Shown piece after piece: positions 43,074 to 56,079 of a stretch of DNA of 64,000 nucleotides. The translations under genes were made by a program, and so were the position numbers. The DNA comes from Zasmidium citrigriseum. Its lineage: Eukaryota > Ascomycota > Dothideomycetes > Mycosphaerellales > Mycosphaerellaceae. Location of the stretch: assembly GCA_002786025.1 (NCBI GenBank), contig NHNW01000062.1, positions 1 to 64,000 on the forward strand, in the 5' to 3' direction. The notes under the pieces were generated by a model. That model made no database searches. It had not been told where the DNA came from and saw nothing but the letters and a program-made list of their open reading frames with translations. The stretch's first letter is position 1. Every line of letters begins with the position of its first letter.

Positions 43074-43972
43074 ATGGTCTTGGTATGGCATGAGGCTCCA
43101 CAGCCTTCTTTAACAGCCGCGCCTTGGAAGGCTGCCTTTCTGGAGGATGTCGACGCCATGGAAGGCAAGGAGTTCGCTTTCAGCAGCTTACACCTATCCG
43201 ATAATGGACCTCAAATAACCGATCAGGACGCCCCAACTGGTCCCAGGGCCCGTTTCTGCGCTTTTCGAAGTTTCTTCGCCGAACTCCACGAGAAATCTGA
43301 GAATCCCGCGCCACGCAACGAACAGAGGTTCAAGAGTGACATGCCAGTCTTCACAACAGATGTCCGAACCGCCAAGATTTGTGATCTTTTCACGAAACCC
43401 ACAAAGACTGACACGCACGGCTTTCTTTCAGGCTCCGGGGGAGGTGGAGCTTGTGAAGCTGTTTGGTGGGCACGGCAAAGCATGCGGCAGTGGAGAATCC
43501 GTGGAAGTGCATACATCATTGGACCGGACATTGAGAGTGACAACGGAGGTGCAGTTCTGGTAAGGAAGGCACTTTCAAGCCGGATGCAAGCCGTGGGAGA
43601 CGGGCATAGAGACTCCTGGTCATGGGCGAGAGAGCTCACCGCTCATTTCGGCAATCTGACACCAGGTATGAGAGGTATGTGAATGGTGTTGGACCCTAGT
43701 GTTTCTTCTGCTAAGGCTCGTTCGATACAGGACGGTTTGTAGCGCCACCGCCTGGCCAACCAGTCGACCTGCCGTACGACGAGCATTTGAAAGTCGGCCA
43801 AGAGATTCACGATCTCCATCACCCACTTGCGAGAAGACACTTCCGAGTAGTGGTGATTGTTCCGGACGAAGTAGAAGTCTTGGAGATGGGCGATCCTTGT
43901 ACCGCAAGGAGACACTTCTATTACTTCAATGCGAGTAGGAGTGACTGGACTCATCAAGAGTGCTGGCCTTGA
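43074..43972 (+). CDS. PNPOx-like FMN-binding split-barrel protein (Alr4036 type)
   Basis: Two exons, 43074-43674 and 43731-43972, give 280 residues; the intron is GTATGT...TACAG. The start MVLVWHEAPQPSLTAAPWKA matches the fungal family. The core has DMPVFTTDVRTAKICDLF, EAVWWARQSMRQWRIRGSAY (FMN and substrate barrel), and the C-terminal motifs RFVAPPPGQPVDLPYDEHLK, RHFRVVVIVPDEVEVLEMGD and HFYYFNASRSDWTHQECWP. The family resembles pyridoxamine-phosphate oxidase, but fungal members of this type have no proven reaction. The last 47 bp of the CDS overlap the end of the convergent acetyltransferase CDS. Confidence 0.88.
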
Positions 43973-44890
43973 GAGCATGACCATTGAGGCTGAGCCTGTC
44001 GCTGGGAACTCTAAGGTCTTTGTAGAAGAATTTCTCATCTACCAGGCCTCCATCCTTCGGGCTGATGCTGAATCGAGGGATGATACCAATTGATGTATAT
44101 CCGGCCTTTTCGTAAATTCGGCCGCATTCTGCCGGAGACCCAACAGGTACATCGAGCATCTGCAAATTTGTTAGTCCTAGTCCGTATCAGCTACGAAGGG
44201 AACTCACAAGAAGGTATCTCTCATTTTCTTTTGCTACCTTCTCGACATGCTGTAGCAATGATCGAGCCACGCCTTGCTGCCGATAATTGGGAGACACCAC
44301 TGAAATCGACCACTGAGATCAGCTTTGATACGACAAAATAGCTCAGAGATGAATCCATACTCACTCAGCTTCTGCACGAAAGCCCGGAATGGCCCAGTCT
44401 GTGCAAATGGCATGTCCAGGACAACAAACCCCAAGACCTGATTGTTGTAGCTTCCGCCAAATTCGTCTTCACGCATCTGCAGTATGACCTCTTTCCGTGA
44501 CGGTCCATCTCTGCGATCGATCTGAGCGGTCCAATACTCCTCTAAACAGTCGTTGCTGATGTCCCCATCTTTTCCTGGTAAGAAGGCCAGAACTTGGTGA
44601 TCATCTAAGATACATGATCGATGTATCTCACAGATCTGCTGTAGTAAATGGGCGTGCCTGGCTTTGTCGAATTGGGCCGGAGGTGGCAGATGCATGTTTG
44701 AATCGATTTGCCGAGCGATTGCCACACGAGATGTAGCAAGAGGTAATTCTCGTGATATCGATAATATGTATGCCACGTCACTGGCACTGAAATGTTCAAA
44801 AAAGTCAAAATTCATGATTCGAGCATCCGTACATATTTCAGGGAGTATATGGCAGATCAAGCGCTTTCTGGGCTTTTGCCTGTCGTCCAT
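43926..44890 (-). CDS. GNAT-family N-acetyltransferase
   Basis: Three exons, 44890-44365, 44299-44208 and 44159-43926, give 283 residues with clean in-phase introns. The start MDDRQKPRKRLICHILPEIC is followed by an N-terminal helical part. The acetyl-CoA site is assembled across the exons: AFVQKL|MVSPNYRQQGVARSLLQH contains RQQGVA, the R/Q-x-x-G-x-A loop. Then come MLDVPVGSPAECGRIYEKAG and YTSIGIIPRFSISPKDGG. It should transfer an acetyl group to an amine, but the acceptor is unknown. The 3' end overlaps the convergent flavoprotein CDS by 47 bp (43926-43972). Confidence 0.88.
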
Positions 44891-45016
44891 CTTCTGGAAG
44901 TGGTTTGAGCTTATTCAAGATTTGTGGTCTATAAGAATTGGCAATCCGCGTTCTATTTATTGCTGTAAAAAATCTAGACGAGTCGTTTCTGACGCAGTCG
45001 ATCATTCGAACAACGA

Positions 45017-46791
45017 TCATCCATCTCCTGGGCGATCTAGACCTTTGGCACTCCGCGATAGGCAGAGAAGGGTCCAGTTCAATGGAAGTGCGACAATTGT
45101 GAGGACGATCCAACATAGGTGGCCGTCGATCCATCCATTCTTCGTGCCTATGGCGAAGACGCTGGTGAACAAGGCTGGAGTGGCTGCTCGTACGGCACTG
45201 TTCACTGTCTGAGTAGCAGAGTGTTGTTAGCGGCGGCTCATGCAAAGGACCTGAGCACCGAGACTGACCTGCGTGAGGGCATTGATCAAGGCCAATTCAC
45301 TGGGAGAGGGGCATGCGTCGTTGACAAGTAGTTGTGCACAAGCTGATGTACTAAATCAGCGCCTTTTCGACTTCCGCAATCATAATAAGAACTCACCAAA
45401 TGACATCGCGACGCCACCACCGATAAGCAATGGCAATGCCATAGATGCCCAAAATGCCGCGGTGAATTGGCGCCGAAGTAATTCATTCAGCAAAGGAAAG
45501 CACACGAACAACAATGGCCAGCCTGCAGTGCAGATACGCATCACAGTGATGGTACCCAATCTCTGCTTGAGATAGGGAAAGCAGATCAGCGTCCATAGTG
45601 CCTGACATGACGCCAGACCTGCCAGGAAGTAGGAGATGAACTGAGGCGAGAAGCCAAAGCCACCCTTTTCAACACTCGTGAAGAGGAAGACGGGCAGTAC
45701 TGAAGTCAGTCAGTACAGCATGACACCAAGATCAGGCTGGAAGACTACTTACCAGCTGTGTTGGCAAGAGCGAGAAACATCGTGTAGCCGAATGTGAAGA
45801 GGCTGATGGAGACGCCGGGATATGCCAAGAGTTGCCACACAGACATCGGTTCTTTGCTTGTCTCAGACGTACCTTTGGATTGGACCAGAGTCTCGCATAG
45901 ATGTCAGCTTGGTCGAGACACTCTGCTCACGCAGATGCACATACCTCTTTGGCGAAGACAGCAACCAAAGCTGTTCCGCAGAGACAAAAGATGCCCGTCA
46001 CCAAAGTTGCCAGAAAGTAAGGGTGGCTGCCCACAACCGCATTGCTACCCGGCAATTCTCGGTTTGCAAAGGCACCGCCTGCTTTCGATTCAGTCATTAG
46101 CCCACATCGCTAGGAGTCCAGAGCGACTTACCAATGACAGGACCGAGAAGGATGCCAAAGTTGCGAGAGAACATGAACCAAGCGAAAGCCTTCGCCTCTG
46201 ATTCCTTGGTGCTGCTCTCCGCGACCATGATACGAACTGTTAGAACACTTCCAGCGAAGCTCCCAGCCAAGCATCGGAAGAGGACCATTTGCCATAGCGA
46301 GATACTGAGCCCGAAGAGAGCGGTTGAGATGCTTAAACCGAAGAGGCTGAAGACCAAGATCGGCTTCCTGCCATAGCGATCCGACAAACGACCTGTATTC
46401 AGAACTTCAGTCAGCGATATGTCTGTGGCCAAAGATGACCATGTCCCGAAGGCTCACCGTAGATGATCATTAAAGCCATCTGAACGAGGGAGAACAGCGA
46501 TTCAATTGCTCCAGCCCAGAAGCCCACGTCCGTCTCTCTCAACCCTCCAGTTCGTTCAATCATCTCGCTGATAAACGGGAATATGCAGAAGCAACAAACG
46601 GGTTCTGTAATGGCCGCGCAACAAAGTGCAAAGAGTTGTGTGTACGCGATGCCCTTCTCCACCAGGACGGACGAGTGATCCCCATTTCCTTCTGAATTCG
46701 TCGTTTCCTCCTCATGGCTGCTCGAAGGATCTTTTGGGAGTAAATGTGTTGTTTCGCTCGCTTCGTTGCTCATTCTCGTAGGTCTCGGCAT
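45017..46791 (-). CDS. MFS transporter, DHA1-like (YCR023C-like exporter)
   Basis: Seven exons, 46791-46458, 46392-46132, 46078-45945, 45891-45753, 45699-45397, 45342-45269 and 45208-45017, give 478 residues; all junctions are GT...AG and in phase. A polar N-terminus (MPRPTRMSNEASETTHLLPK) precedes about twelve hydrophobic segments. Diagnostic parts are YGRLSDRYGRKPILVFSLFG (the MFS loop 2-3 motif), MVLFRCLAGSFAGSVLTVRI, FSRNFGILLGPVIGGAFANR, and VNDACPSPSELALINALTQT followed by AATPALFTSVFAIG. This combination occurs in the fungal/plant group that includes yeast YCR023C and zinc-induced-facilitator-like carriers. It is probably a proton-driven efflux carrier. It may serve the NRPS product, but no co-regulation is visible. 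Confidence 0.9.
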
Positions 46792-47246
46792 GGTCTACTG
46801 CGGATGTTGAAGCTCACACGTCGGAGCTCCCACTTTCAAGCAGGAAAGTGGACTTTGGAGTCCAGGCGACGCTGATTCAAGCTTCGCGAGGCTCCAAGTC
46901 TTATCAGGCTGTCTTCCCGTGTCGTCGTCGCTGATGTGGCATTGCGCAAACACAGAGTGACCGGCCACCATCAGCACTGAGCACTGGAGTCAGCAAACCT
47001 AGTTGGACGAGTTCAAGACTTACCTCATATTCCTTGACGACTACAGTGACGAACATGGGATTGAGTCGCTGGGCCACATATGCCAGGGAGACCGAGCGAT
47101 GGCCTATCAGACGTCACGCCGTTTGCCATGAATGGATGTTGCATGGATAATTTCAAATCGATTTGGAAGTCAATTCCTGGCTCTGGGTTTCGTGTTCGGA
47201 TTGCAACGCAACGACCCCTGAAATGGTGTTTGGACCCAATGACTCG
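46792..47246. other. intergenic region
   Basis: About 455 bp between the MFS gene start (-) and the end of the sulfhydrylase gene (-). No gene seen; it should include the MFS promoter and the sulfhydrylase 3' UTR. Confidence 0.45.
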
Positions 47247-49328
<2,082 letters not shown>

Positions 49329-52300
49329 ATGGCGGCAAGCGAAGACGAACGCCGCCAGATCTGGAGCTGGAACCAATCGGTCCCCGAGAAAATCGACAAG
49401 TACTGCGTACACGAGCTGATCGGAGAGAATGTGTTGAGATGTCCAGAAGCCACAGCTATCTCGGCGTGGGACGGCAGTCTAACGTATCGTGAGCTCCATC
49501 AACTCAGTGAGAATTTAGGTCGCAAACTGCATTCCAAGGGAGTGCGACCTGGAACGGATGCTTTGCTAGTTCTGTGTTTTGAGAAGTCGAAATGGACCAG
49601 CGTTGCCATGCTCGCTGTCATGAAAGCTGGAGGCATCTCAGTGGCAATCGACGTCGGCCAACCGGTCGAGAGGCTGTCATCAATCGTGGGACAAACTGCA
49701 GCTCGATGGATTCTATGCTCCTCTGCCACAGAGAGTCTCGCAAGCGACATTTCCGACAAGGTCACCATCATGGCAATCGACACCGAACTTCGAGAGCTCC
49801 CTCCTAGGGATTTGGAGCTTCCAGGGCCGTCTCCTGAGCAGACACTGTTCGTGACCTTCACTTCGGGCAGCACTGGAACGCCGAAAGGAGCTCGAATATC
49901 TCACGCCAATGTGTGCACCGCCGTGCACTATCAAGGACGAAAGCTTGGGTTCGGCGAAAGCGCAAGAGTCCTAGACTTCGCCCCTTACTGCTTCGACGTA
50001 GCCTGGTCAAACATGTTGCACACCCTTTGTGCAGGCGGCTGTCTGTGCATCCCTTCTACAAACGACATGCTCATCGATCTGGCACTCTGTATTGACAGGT
50101 ATGACGTGACACTGATGAACGTCACACCAACGATCTTGCGAACCCTCGAACGGCAGCCAAGCAGCCTGACCGACGTCCTCTTGAGTGGCGAACCTCCAGA
50201 CCAGACGTTACTCTCCAGATGGGCAGGCAAAGTCAATTTAAAGAACACGTACGGTCCTTCTGAATGTACGTTCAAAAGTACGTTTGCGGAGATCTCGCCC
50301 AACTTTGGGAGTCATCCCGTTGGCATTGGCAAAGGCACCGGGGCCGTGACTTGGATTGTTCAACCAGACGATCCAGAGCAGCTTGTTTCAATCGGTGAAA
50401 TGGGCGATTTGTGGCTGGAAGGACCCCTTCTTGGTCAAGGCTATTTGAATGACGAGGAGAGAACCCAGGGAGCATTCGTCGAAGATCCACTCTGGTTATT
50501 GAATGGTTCTGGGACGCGGCCTGGTCGAAGGGGTCGCCTCTATCGAACTGGAGACTTGGCCAAGTACGCCTCGGATGGCTCTCTCATCTTTGTTGGACGC
50601 AAAGATCGACAAGTGAAAATATGTGGCTGCCGTGTCGAGCTTGGTGATGTGGAGCATCACATCCGTGAGAGCATCTCGAGCGACAGTAGAGTCGAAGTTG
50701 TCGTTGAAGCCATTGTGCCACATGTAAACGAAAGCTTAGTATTGGTGGCGTTTCTCTCGGTCGAGCGAACAGCAGTCGACGATTCGAAACTCTCACGGCT
50801 TCTTCCAACATACATGATCCCATCAGCATACATCCACTTGCCTGACGGCATGCCACGAACCGCAACAGGCAAGACGGATCGAAGGCGTTTGCGAGAGCTC
50901 GGTGCTTCATCAACAGTTGCACAATTGACGCAAATCCAGTCAAAATCGCCCGAGGGAACGTCGTCAATGAGTCCGATGGAGCAGCGGATGCGAGAGCTCT
51001 GGGCCATGGTCTTGGGCGTTAATGCGTCCACCCTGAAGACTGAAGACAACTTTTTCGAGCAAGGCGGAGATTCTGTCCGCGCCATACGCCTCGCTGGAGC
51101 AGCCAGGGATCAGGGTCTTTCACTCTCAGTAGCAGATGTCTTTCAAAAGCCAAGGCTGAAAGATCTCGCCGCAGCATCAAAAAGCACTCCTCGACAACTG
51201 ACCAGGCCCATTGAGCCATTCTCGCTGCTGAAGAGTACTGAGATAGCCCAAGCCAAGGAAATGGCGGCGGCATGGTGCGCAGTGGAAAGCTCACAGATCG
51301 AGGACATCTTTCCCTGCACGCCGTTTCAGGCCGGCCTGTTCGCCTTGACCGTTCAAAAGCCAGGGGCTTATGTGTCGACAAGGTCGTACGAACTTCAAAG
51401 TACCGTCGACATTGCTCGATTCCGAGCCGCCTGGGATCAAGTTGTCTCACTCGAGCCAGTACTTCGGACTCGTATAATCAGCCTGGGCGGAGAACGGCTC
51501 GTGCAAGTGGTGACCCGTGGTCCTCTTGAATGGTCAATAGGGACAAAGAGAGACCCAAAGCTGGACTCCGACGTACAGAAAGGAATGACTCTTGGTACTC
51601 CACTGGCTCAATTCGCATTGACCAAGGACGAGAGCAGTGGAAAGTCAACTTTTGTCTGGACAATGCATCATGCGCTGCATGATGGCTGGTCGAGACCAAT
51701 TCTGCTCCAGATGGTGGAGAGAGTGTACGCAGGAGACTCGCCTACGGGATCACCACCATTTACATCATTCGTCAACCATGTGATGCAAATGGACAGGGAA
51801 GCGTCGCTTTCAGCATGGAAAGACCATTTGCAAGGCATCACGGCTTCGGTCTTTCCAGCGCTTCCCTCTCCGGGTTATCAGCCAGTCGCCAATGCCCGTG
51901 CCAAGCTCGATATTGAAGACATGGAGTGGCCGTCCGGAAGCATCACTCCACCAACCCTCATACAAACAGCGTGGTTGATCTTGATGCAGCGGTACACAAA
52001 CTCCGAGGATGTGGTAGTTGGAGTAGTCACAACAGGACGTGAGGCGCCAATCGATGGTATCGAGCGTATTACCGGGCCCACGGCAGCGACAGTCCCGCTT
52101 GGAATACCATTACAACAGCATGATGATGAGACTGTGGAGGGTCTTCTATCGCGAGTCCGACAACGTGGCCTTGCGATGAAGCCGTTTGAGCAGATCGGAT
52201 TGGCCCGAATTCGAAAAGCGAGCGCCGAAGCAGAGCAGGCTTGTAACTTCCAGACCTTGCTCGTCGTGCACCCAATTGACACTACTGATGAACAAGAGAG

Positions 52301-55300
52301 TGTTCTCTTCGATCGAAGTCAGCACCAGGGAAGCCCGGACAATAGCGTCGACACATACGCCCTGTCGATATCCATCCAGTTGAGGCAGCATGGCGCCCAA
52401 GTGAGCGCCAAGTTCGATCCTAAGGTCGTTGACCACAGTCGCGTGCAGCGCATGCTGAGCCAGTTTGAGGCTGTGCTTCGAAAGCTTTCATCATTGAAGA
52501 ACTGGCAGAAGAAGGCTGTGGAGATCAGCGCTCTTCCCGACGAGGATCTAACAGACATTCGAAATTGGAATTCCCACGTTCCACAACCCGTGTCAGCCTG
52601 CGTTCACGACTTGCTGGCCGAGGTCATCGAGAAGCAGCCAGAGGCGCTGGCAATACATGCCTGGGATGGCGACTTGACATATGGACAGCTTCATGCCTTA
52701 TCGATGCGGGCGGCGTTGAGTCTCAATGCGTCTGTAGAAATGAAGGCTGAGGATGTCGTTGTAATTTGCTGCGAGAAGTCCATGTGGACTAGCGTAGCAA
52801 TCCTTGCCGTTATGAAAGCCGGTGGTGCCTCGATAACATTCGATGTCACGCAGCCTGAGGCAAGACTGCAGTCAATCGTCCAGCAGTCTCGCCCTCGTGC
52901 GATACTGGCATCTCCAGCCAACATGGAGCTTGCAAGAAGGCTTGGCTCCAATACGAGGGTCATTGGGCTCGAGTCACTACTCTCCAAAGAATCGACGCGC
53001 TTCAATCTGTCTCCTGTTAAGCCAGATAACAGTCTGTTTGTCGTCTTTACTTCTGGAAGCACTGGCACTCCCAAAGGTATCGTCATCACTCATGAGAATT
53101 TCAGCAGCGCCCTTGTCCATCAAAATAAGGAGCTCGGCTTCAGTCGCCAGAGATGGACGTTCGATTTCGCATCGTATGCGTTTGACGCCGCATACTACAA
53201 CCTGCTCCACACCTTGTACTCCGGGGGAATTTTGTGTGTCCCATCTGAGACCGACCGCCGCGGTGATCTCTCCGGAAGCATTTGCACACTGGGAGCTACG
53301 TTTGCCAACCTCACGCCGCAGCTTGCGGGTCTACTCGATGTTCGCGCACTTCGACAACTCGATTTGCTCGAGTTGAGTGGAGAGGTTGCTGATGCCGCAG
53401 TTGTTGCACGCATCCGCCAACACACGAAAGTCCGCTTTGCGTATGGACCAGCTGAATGCTCGGTATTGTCGACGGTATCCACCAACAATGCCCCAGTCTT
53501 GAACATTGGCTGGGGGCTTGGGGTGTGCTGCTGGGTTGTCGACTGTCGAAGCTCAAATAGCCTTGCACCAGTGGGTTGCGTTGGCGAGCTCTGGATCGAA
53601 GGTCCTCTAGTCGGTCGAGGCTACTTTGACAATCGTGAGAACACTGCTTCTGCCTTCATCGACGACCCGGAATGGTTGGCAAAGACCGTAGACCGGCGTG
53701 GAACACTCTACCGGACTGGCGATCTTGTACGATACAAGTCTGATGGAAGTCTGATCTTCTTGGGTCGCAAAGACACTCAAACGAAGATCCGGAGCCAACG
53801 GGTGGAGCTGACTGAAGTTGCACATCATGTGCGGCAGTGCGTGATTCGTCCATTGGGCCTAAGCAGAGAGGACATCACTGTCGCAGCGGAAGTAGCAGTG
53901 CCTCCTGGATCCACTAGTCCTCAGCTGGTTGCCTTTCTGGCCCTCGCAAAGGCTAAACACATTTCACCAAAGCGCATGGCAGGCTTGGTGAAGCAACTCA
54001 CGGAGCACATTGATCAGCGCATGAGTGCGGTCGTGCCCTCGTACATGATACCAACACTTTTCATTCCGCTCCAGAAGCTGCCACTGTCAGCAAGTGGCAA
54101 GATCGACAGAAAGCAGCTGCGTGCAGTCGTAGAGAATGCCAGTCATGTGCAACTCGAGTCCCCGATTTTATCGGCAAGACCTCCGACACGGCTCTCACAC
54201 ACGGAACAGAGAATGCGCTCGGTCTGGGCAAGAACGCTCAAGGTCGAGGAAACTCGGATAGACCAGGACTCGTCGTTCTGGAGCATGGGCGATTCCATCT
54301 CCGCCATTTCATTGATTGTCGCGATACGCCAGGAGTTCGGCATTGATCTGGGAATCTCAGCCTTGGCAAGGCACAAGACGACGCTGAAGAGTCTGAGCGA
54401 GCAAATCGAAGCTGTCGAATGTGGAACCGCAGCACAACAAAACACCCTAGACTTGGGTGCCAGCCTGACTGAGATGGTCGGACGCTTGAATCTTTTGGCA
54501 TCGGTTGACAGCCCTATTGCTCCAAGGCCAGCATTTCGCCATGGCTCCATGGCTTTCCTCACTGGCGCAACGGGATTTCTCGGAACCCAGATTCTGTGCG
54601 ATCTCATCGCCAGCGGCCGCTTCAAGCAGATAGTAGTCCTGGTTCGTGCGATGAATGGGTTGAGTGAAGTCCGGAGAACTGCCCAGGTTACTGGATGGTG
54701 GCGCGAGAGCGCAGCTCAGTTCATTGAGGTGTGGAAGGGCGACCTTTCGAAGCCTCGGCTGGGGCTTGCAACCGCACAGTGGCAGAGACTATCAGGCAAA
54801 GATCCGTCGCAAGGCGTGATTGACACCTGGATCCATAACGGAGCGGCAGTCCATTGGACTGCTGATCATGAGACGCTGAAGGCCACCAACGTCGACTCCA
54901 CCTTCCAGCTATTGGAACTTGCTCTCCGATCGCCAAGCCTCAAGCGTTTTGTGTACATTTCTGGCGGCCGAATGTGCGGTAAGGAGGAGCTTCCGAACAA
55001 GGCCTCTGATGCGAGTGGATACGTGCAGGGCAAGTACATGTCCGAAAAGCTTGTGCTTGCAATGGCGGAGCATCCAGTACAGCCTCGAGGGAGATTTGCA
55101 GTAGTAAAGCCTGGATTGATCATCGGAGGGCCTGATGCTGGGATTGCAAATGCGGACGACTACCTTTGGCGGCTTGTGAGGTCTTGCATTCGCCTGGGCT
55201 CGTTTCCTCTTGAGGCCGAAGACGCTTGGATACCCGTGGCCGAAGTCGACACCGTTGCAAGTAAAATCGTTCAACAGGCAACAGCAGATGAGGCAGAAGC

Positions 55301-55700
55301 TTTCACGGGTATCGAGAGCGGGCTGGATGTGGCCTCTTTCTGGAATATCGTTCAAGCCACCACTGGCTCGCATCTCGCCGCGACAGACCTGCATAAGTGG
55401 CTCGAGATGATGCAGGCGGCGATCCAAAAAGAGAAGGAGACGCATCCATTATGGCCAGTTCAGCAATTTGTCGGGAAATTGGGAGTCCATCGGGGGCATG
55501 ACGTTTCTCTGCCTCCAGGTCGGGATGAGCTCAAAATGATACATCGGTTGACACTGGCGATTGCGCGGAATGTGCAATATCTCAAGGAGATGGGCATGTT
55601 GGAAGATTCTGATGGTCGTGGTCAGTCCATGGCCGAAGGTCTGATGACCAGGTCAAAGTTGTTCTTGACCTCTGATGTCGAGGTCTCTGAAGAGGCATAG
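49329..55700 (+). CDS. dimodular nonribosomal peptide synthetase, A-T-C-A-T-R
   Basis: Uninterrupted ORF of 2123 residues. A1 (about 25-545) has LFVTFTSGSTGTPKGA near 177, FDVAWS, NTYGPSE, YRTGDLAKYASDG and TATGKTDRRRL. T1 has EQGGDSVRAIRLAG near 579. C (about 650-1080) has the intact active site MHHALHDGWS near 780. A2 (about 1100-1590) has LFVVFTSGSTGTPKGIVITH near 1240, FDAAYY, AYGPAECS, YRTGDLVRYKSDG and SASGKIDRKQL. T2 reads FWSMGDSISAISL near 1653, with the phosphopantetheine Ser but Met for the first Gly of GGDS. R (about 1740-2110) has the NAD(P) motif FLTGATGFLGTQIL near 1746 and the Y-x-x-x-K pair in GYVQGKYMSEKL. It should join two amino acids and release the dipeptide reductively as an aldehyde or alcohol; a dipeptide aldehyde can cyclise to an imine or pyrazinone. 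Both A domains keep the Asp that binds the amino group. The product is unknown. Confidence 0.95.
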   Translation: MAASEDERRQIWSWNQSVPEKIDKYCVHELIGENVLRCPEATAISAWDGSLTYRELHQLSENLGRKLHSKGVRPGTDALLVLCFEKSKWTSVAMLAVMKAGGISVAIDVGQPVERLSSIVGQTAARWILCSSATESLASDISDKVTIMAIDTELRELPPRDLELPGPSPEQTLFVTFTSGSTGTPKGARISHANVCTAVHYQGRKLGFGESARVLDFAPYCFDVAWSNMLHTLCAGGCLCIPSTNDMLIDLALCIDRYDVTLMNVTPTILRTLERQPSSLTDVLLSGEPPDQTLLSRWAGKVNLKNTYGPSECTFKSTFAEISPNFGSHPVGIGKGTGAVTWIVQPDDPEQLVSIGEMGDLWLEGPLLGQGYLNDEERTQGAFVEDPLWLLNGSGTRPGRRGRLYRTGDLAKYASDGSLIFVGRKDRQVKICGCRVELGDVEHHIRESISSDSRVEVVVEAIVPHVNESLVLVAFLSVERTAVDDSKLSRLLPTYMIPSAYIHLPDGMPRTATGKTDRRRLRELGASSTVAQLTQIQSKSPEGTSSMSPMEQRMRELWAMVLGVNASTLKTEDNFFEQGGDSVRAIRLAGAARDQGLSLSVADVFQKPRLKDLAAASKSTPRQLTRPIEPFSLLKSTEIAQAKEMAAAWCAVESSQIEDIFPCTPFQAGLFALTVQKPGAYVSTRSYELQSTVDIARFRAAWDQVVSLEPVLRTRIISLGGERLVQVVTRGPLEWSIGTKRDPKLDSDVQKGMTLGTPLAQFALTKDESSGKSTFVWTMHHALHDGWSRPILLQMVERVYAGDSPTGSPPFTSFVNHVMQMDREASLSAWKDHLQGITASVFPALPSPGYQPVANARAKLDIEDMEWPSGSITPPTLIQTAWLILMQRYTNSEDVVVGVVTTGREAPIDGIERITGPTAATVPLGIPLQQHDDETVEGLLSRVRQRGLAMKPFEQIGLARIRKASAEAEQACNFQTLLVVHPIDTTDEQESVLFDRSQHQGSPDNSVDTYALSISIQLRQHGAQVSAKFDPKVVDHSRVQRMLSQFEAVLRKLSSLKNWQKKAVEISALPDEDLTDIRNWNSHVPQPVSACVHDLLAEVIEKQPEALAIHAWDGDLTYGQLHALSMRAALSLNASVEMKAEDVVVICCEKSMWTSVAILAVMKAGGASITFDVTQPEARLQSIVQQSRPRAILASPANMELARRLGSNTRVIGLESLLSKESTRFNLSPVKPDNSLFVVFTSGSTGTPKGIVITHENFSSALVHQNKELGFSRQRWTFDFASYAFDAAYYNLLHTLYSGGILCVPSETDRRGDLSGSICTLGATFANLTPQLAGLLDVRALRQLDLLELSGEVADAAVVARIRQHTKVRFAYGPAECSVLSTVSTNNAPVLNIGWGLGVCCWVVDCRSSNSLAPVGCVGELWIEGPLVGRGYFDNRENTASAFIDDPEWLAKTVDRRGTLYRTGDLVRYKSDGSLIFLGRKDTQTKIRSQRVELTEVAHHVRQCVIRPLGLSREDITVAAEVAVPPGSTSPQLVAFLALAKAKHISPKRMAGLVKQLTEHIDQRMSAVVPSYMIPTLFIPLQKLPLSASGKIDRKQLRAVVENASHVQLESPILSARPPTRLSHTEQRMRSVWARTLKVEETRIDQDSSFWSMGDSISAISLIVAIRQEFGIDLGISALARHKTTLKSLSEQIEAVECGTAAQQNTLDLGASLTEMVGRLNLLASVDSPIAPRPAFRHGSMAFLTGATGFLGTQILCDLIASGRFKQIVVLVRAMNGLSEVRRTAQVTGWWRESAAQFIEVWKGDLSKPRLGLATAQWQRLSGKDPSQGVIDTWIHNGAAVHWTADHETLKATNVDSTFQLLELALRSPSLKRFVYISGGRMCGKEELPNKASDASGYVQGKYMSEKLVLAMAEHPVQPRGRFAVVKPGLIIGGPDAGIANADDYLWRLVRSCIRLGSFPLEAEDAWIPVAEVDTVASKIVQQATADEAEAFTGIESGLDVASFWNIVQATTGSHLAATDLHKWLEMMQAAIQKEKETHPLWPVQQFVGKLGVHRGHDVSLPPGRDELKMIHRLTLAIARNVQYLKEMGMLEDSDGRGQSMAEGLMTRSKLFLTSDVEVSEEA

Positions 55701-56079
55701 CGGTAGAACGACAGCCTGATAGACACATAGACGCTAGATTGGTTCCAATCCGCCAATTCTTGTTCGGTTCGCGCCATTGTGATGGATTTGGGGAGTGGTT
55801 GATGAGGAGGTGAGGTAGCAAGGAATCCAGAATGCGCCCCCACGGAAGGCCCACAGCAACCCCTGACCCCCAACATCCCCCAATGCCAAGCAAGCGGAGA
55901 AGGTTACTCTTGCTCTTGCGCGCATGAACAACTCCTCCGCGTGGCACGCCGTCTCCTCATTGCAGATCGATCCGCAGATCATCTCGACCCCACCATGTCT
56001 CTGTACTTCCCTTCTTGCATCCAGATTCCATCAAGATTGCCGCCAGACTCGCATCCCATCAAGGTTCGCTGGCGTCACG
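55701..56079. other. intergenic region
   Basis: About 380 bp between the NRPS stop and the transporter start, both on +. No gene seen; it should contain the transporter promoter. Confidence 0.45.
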
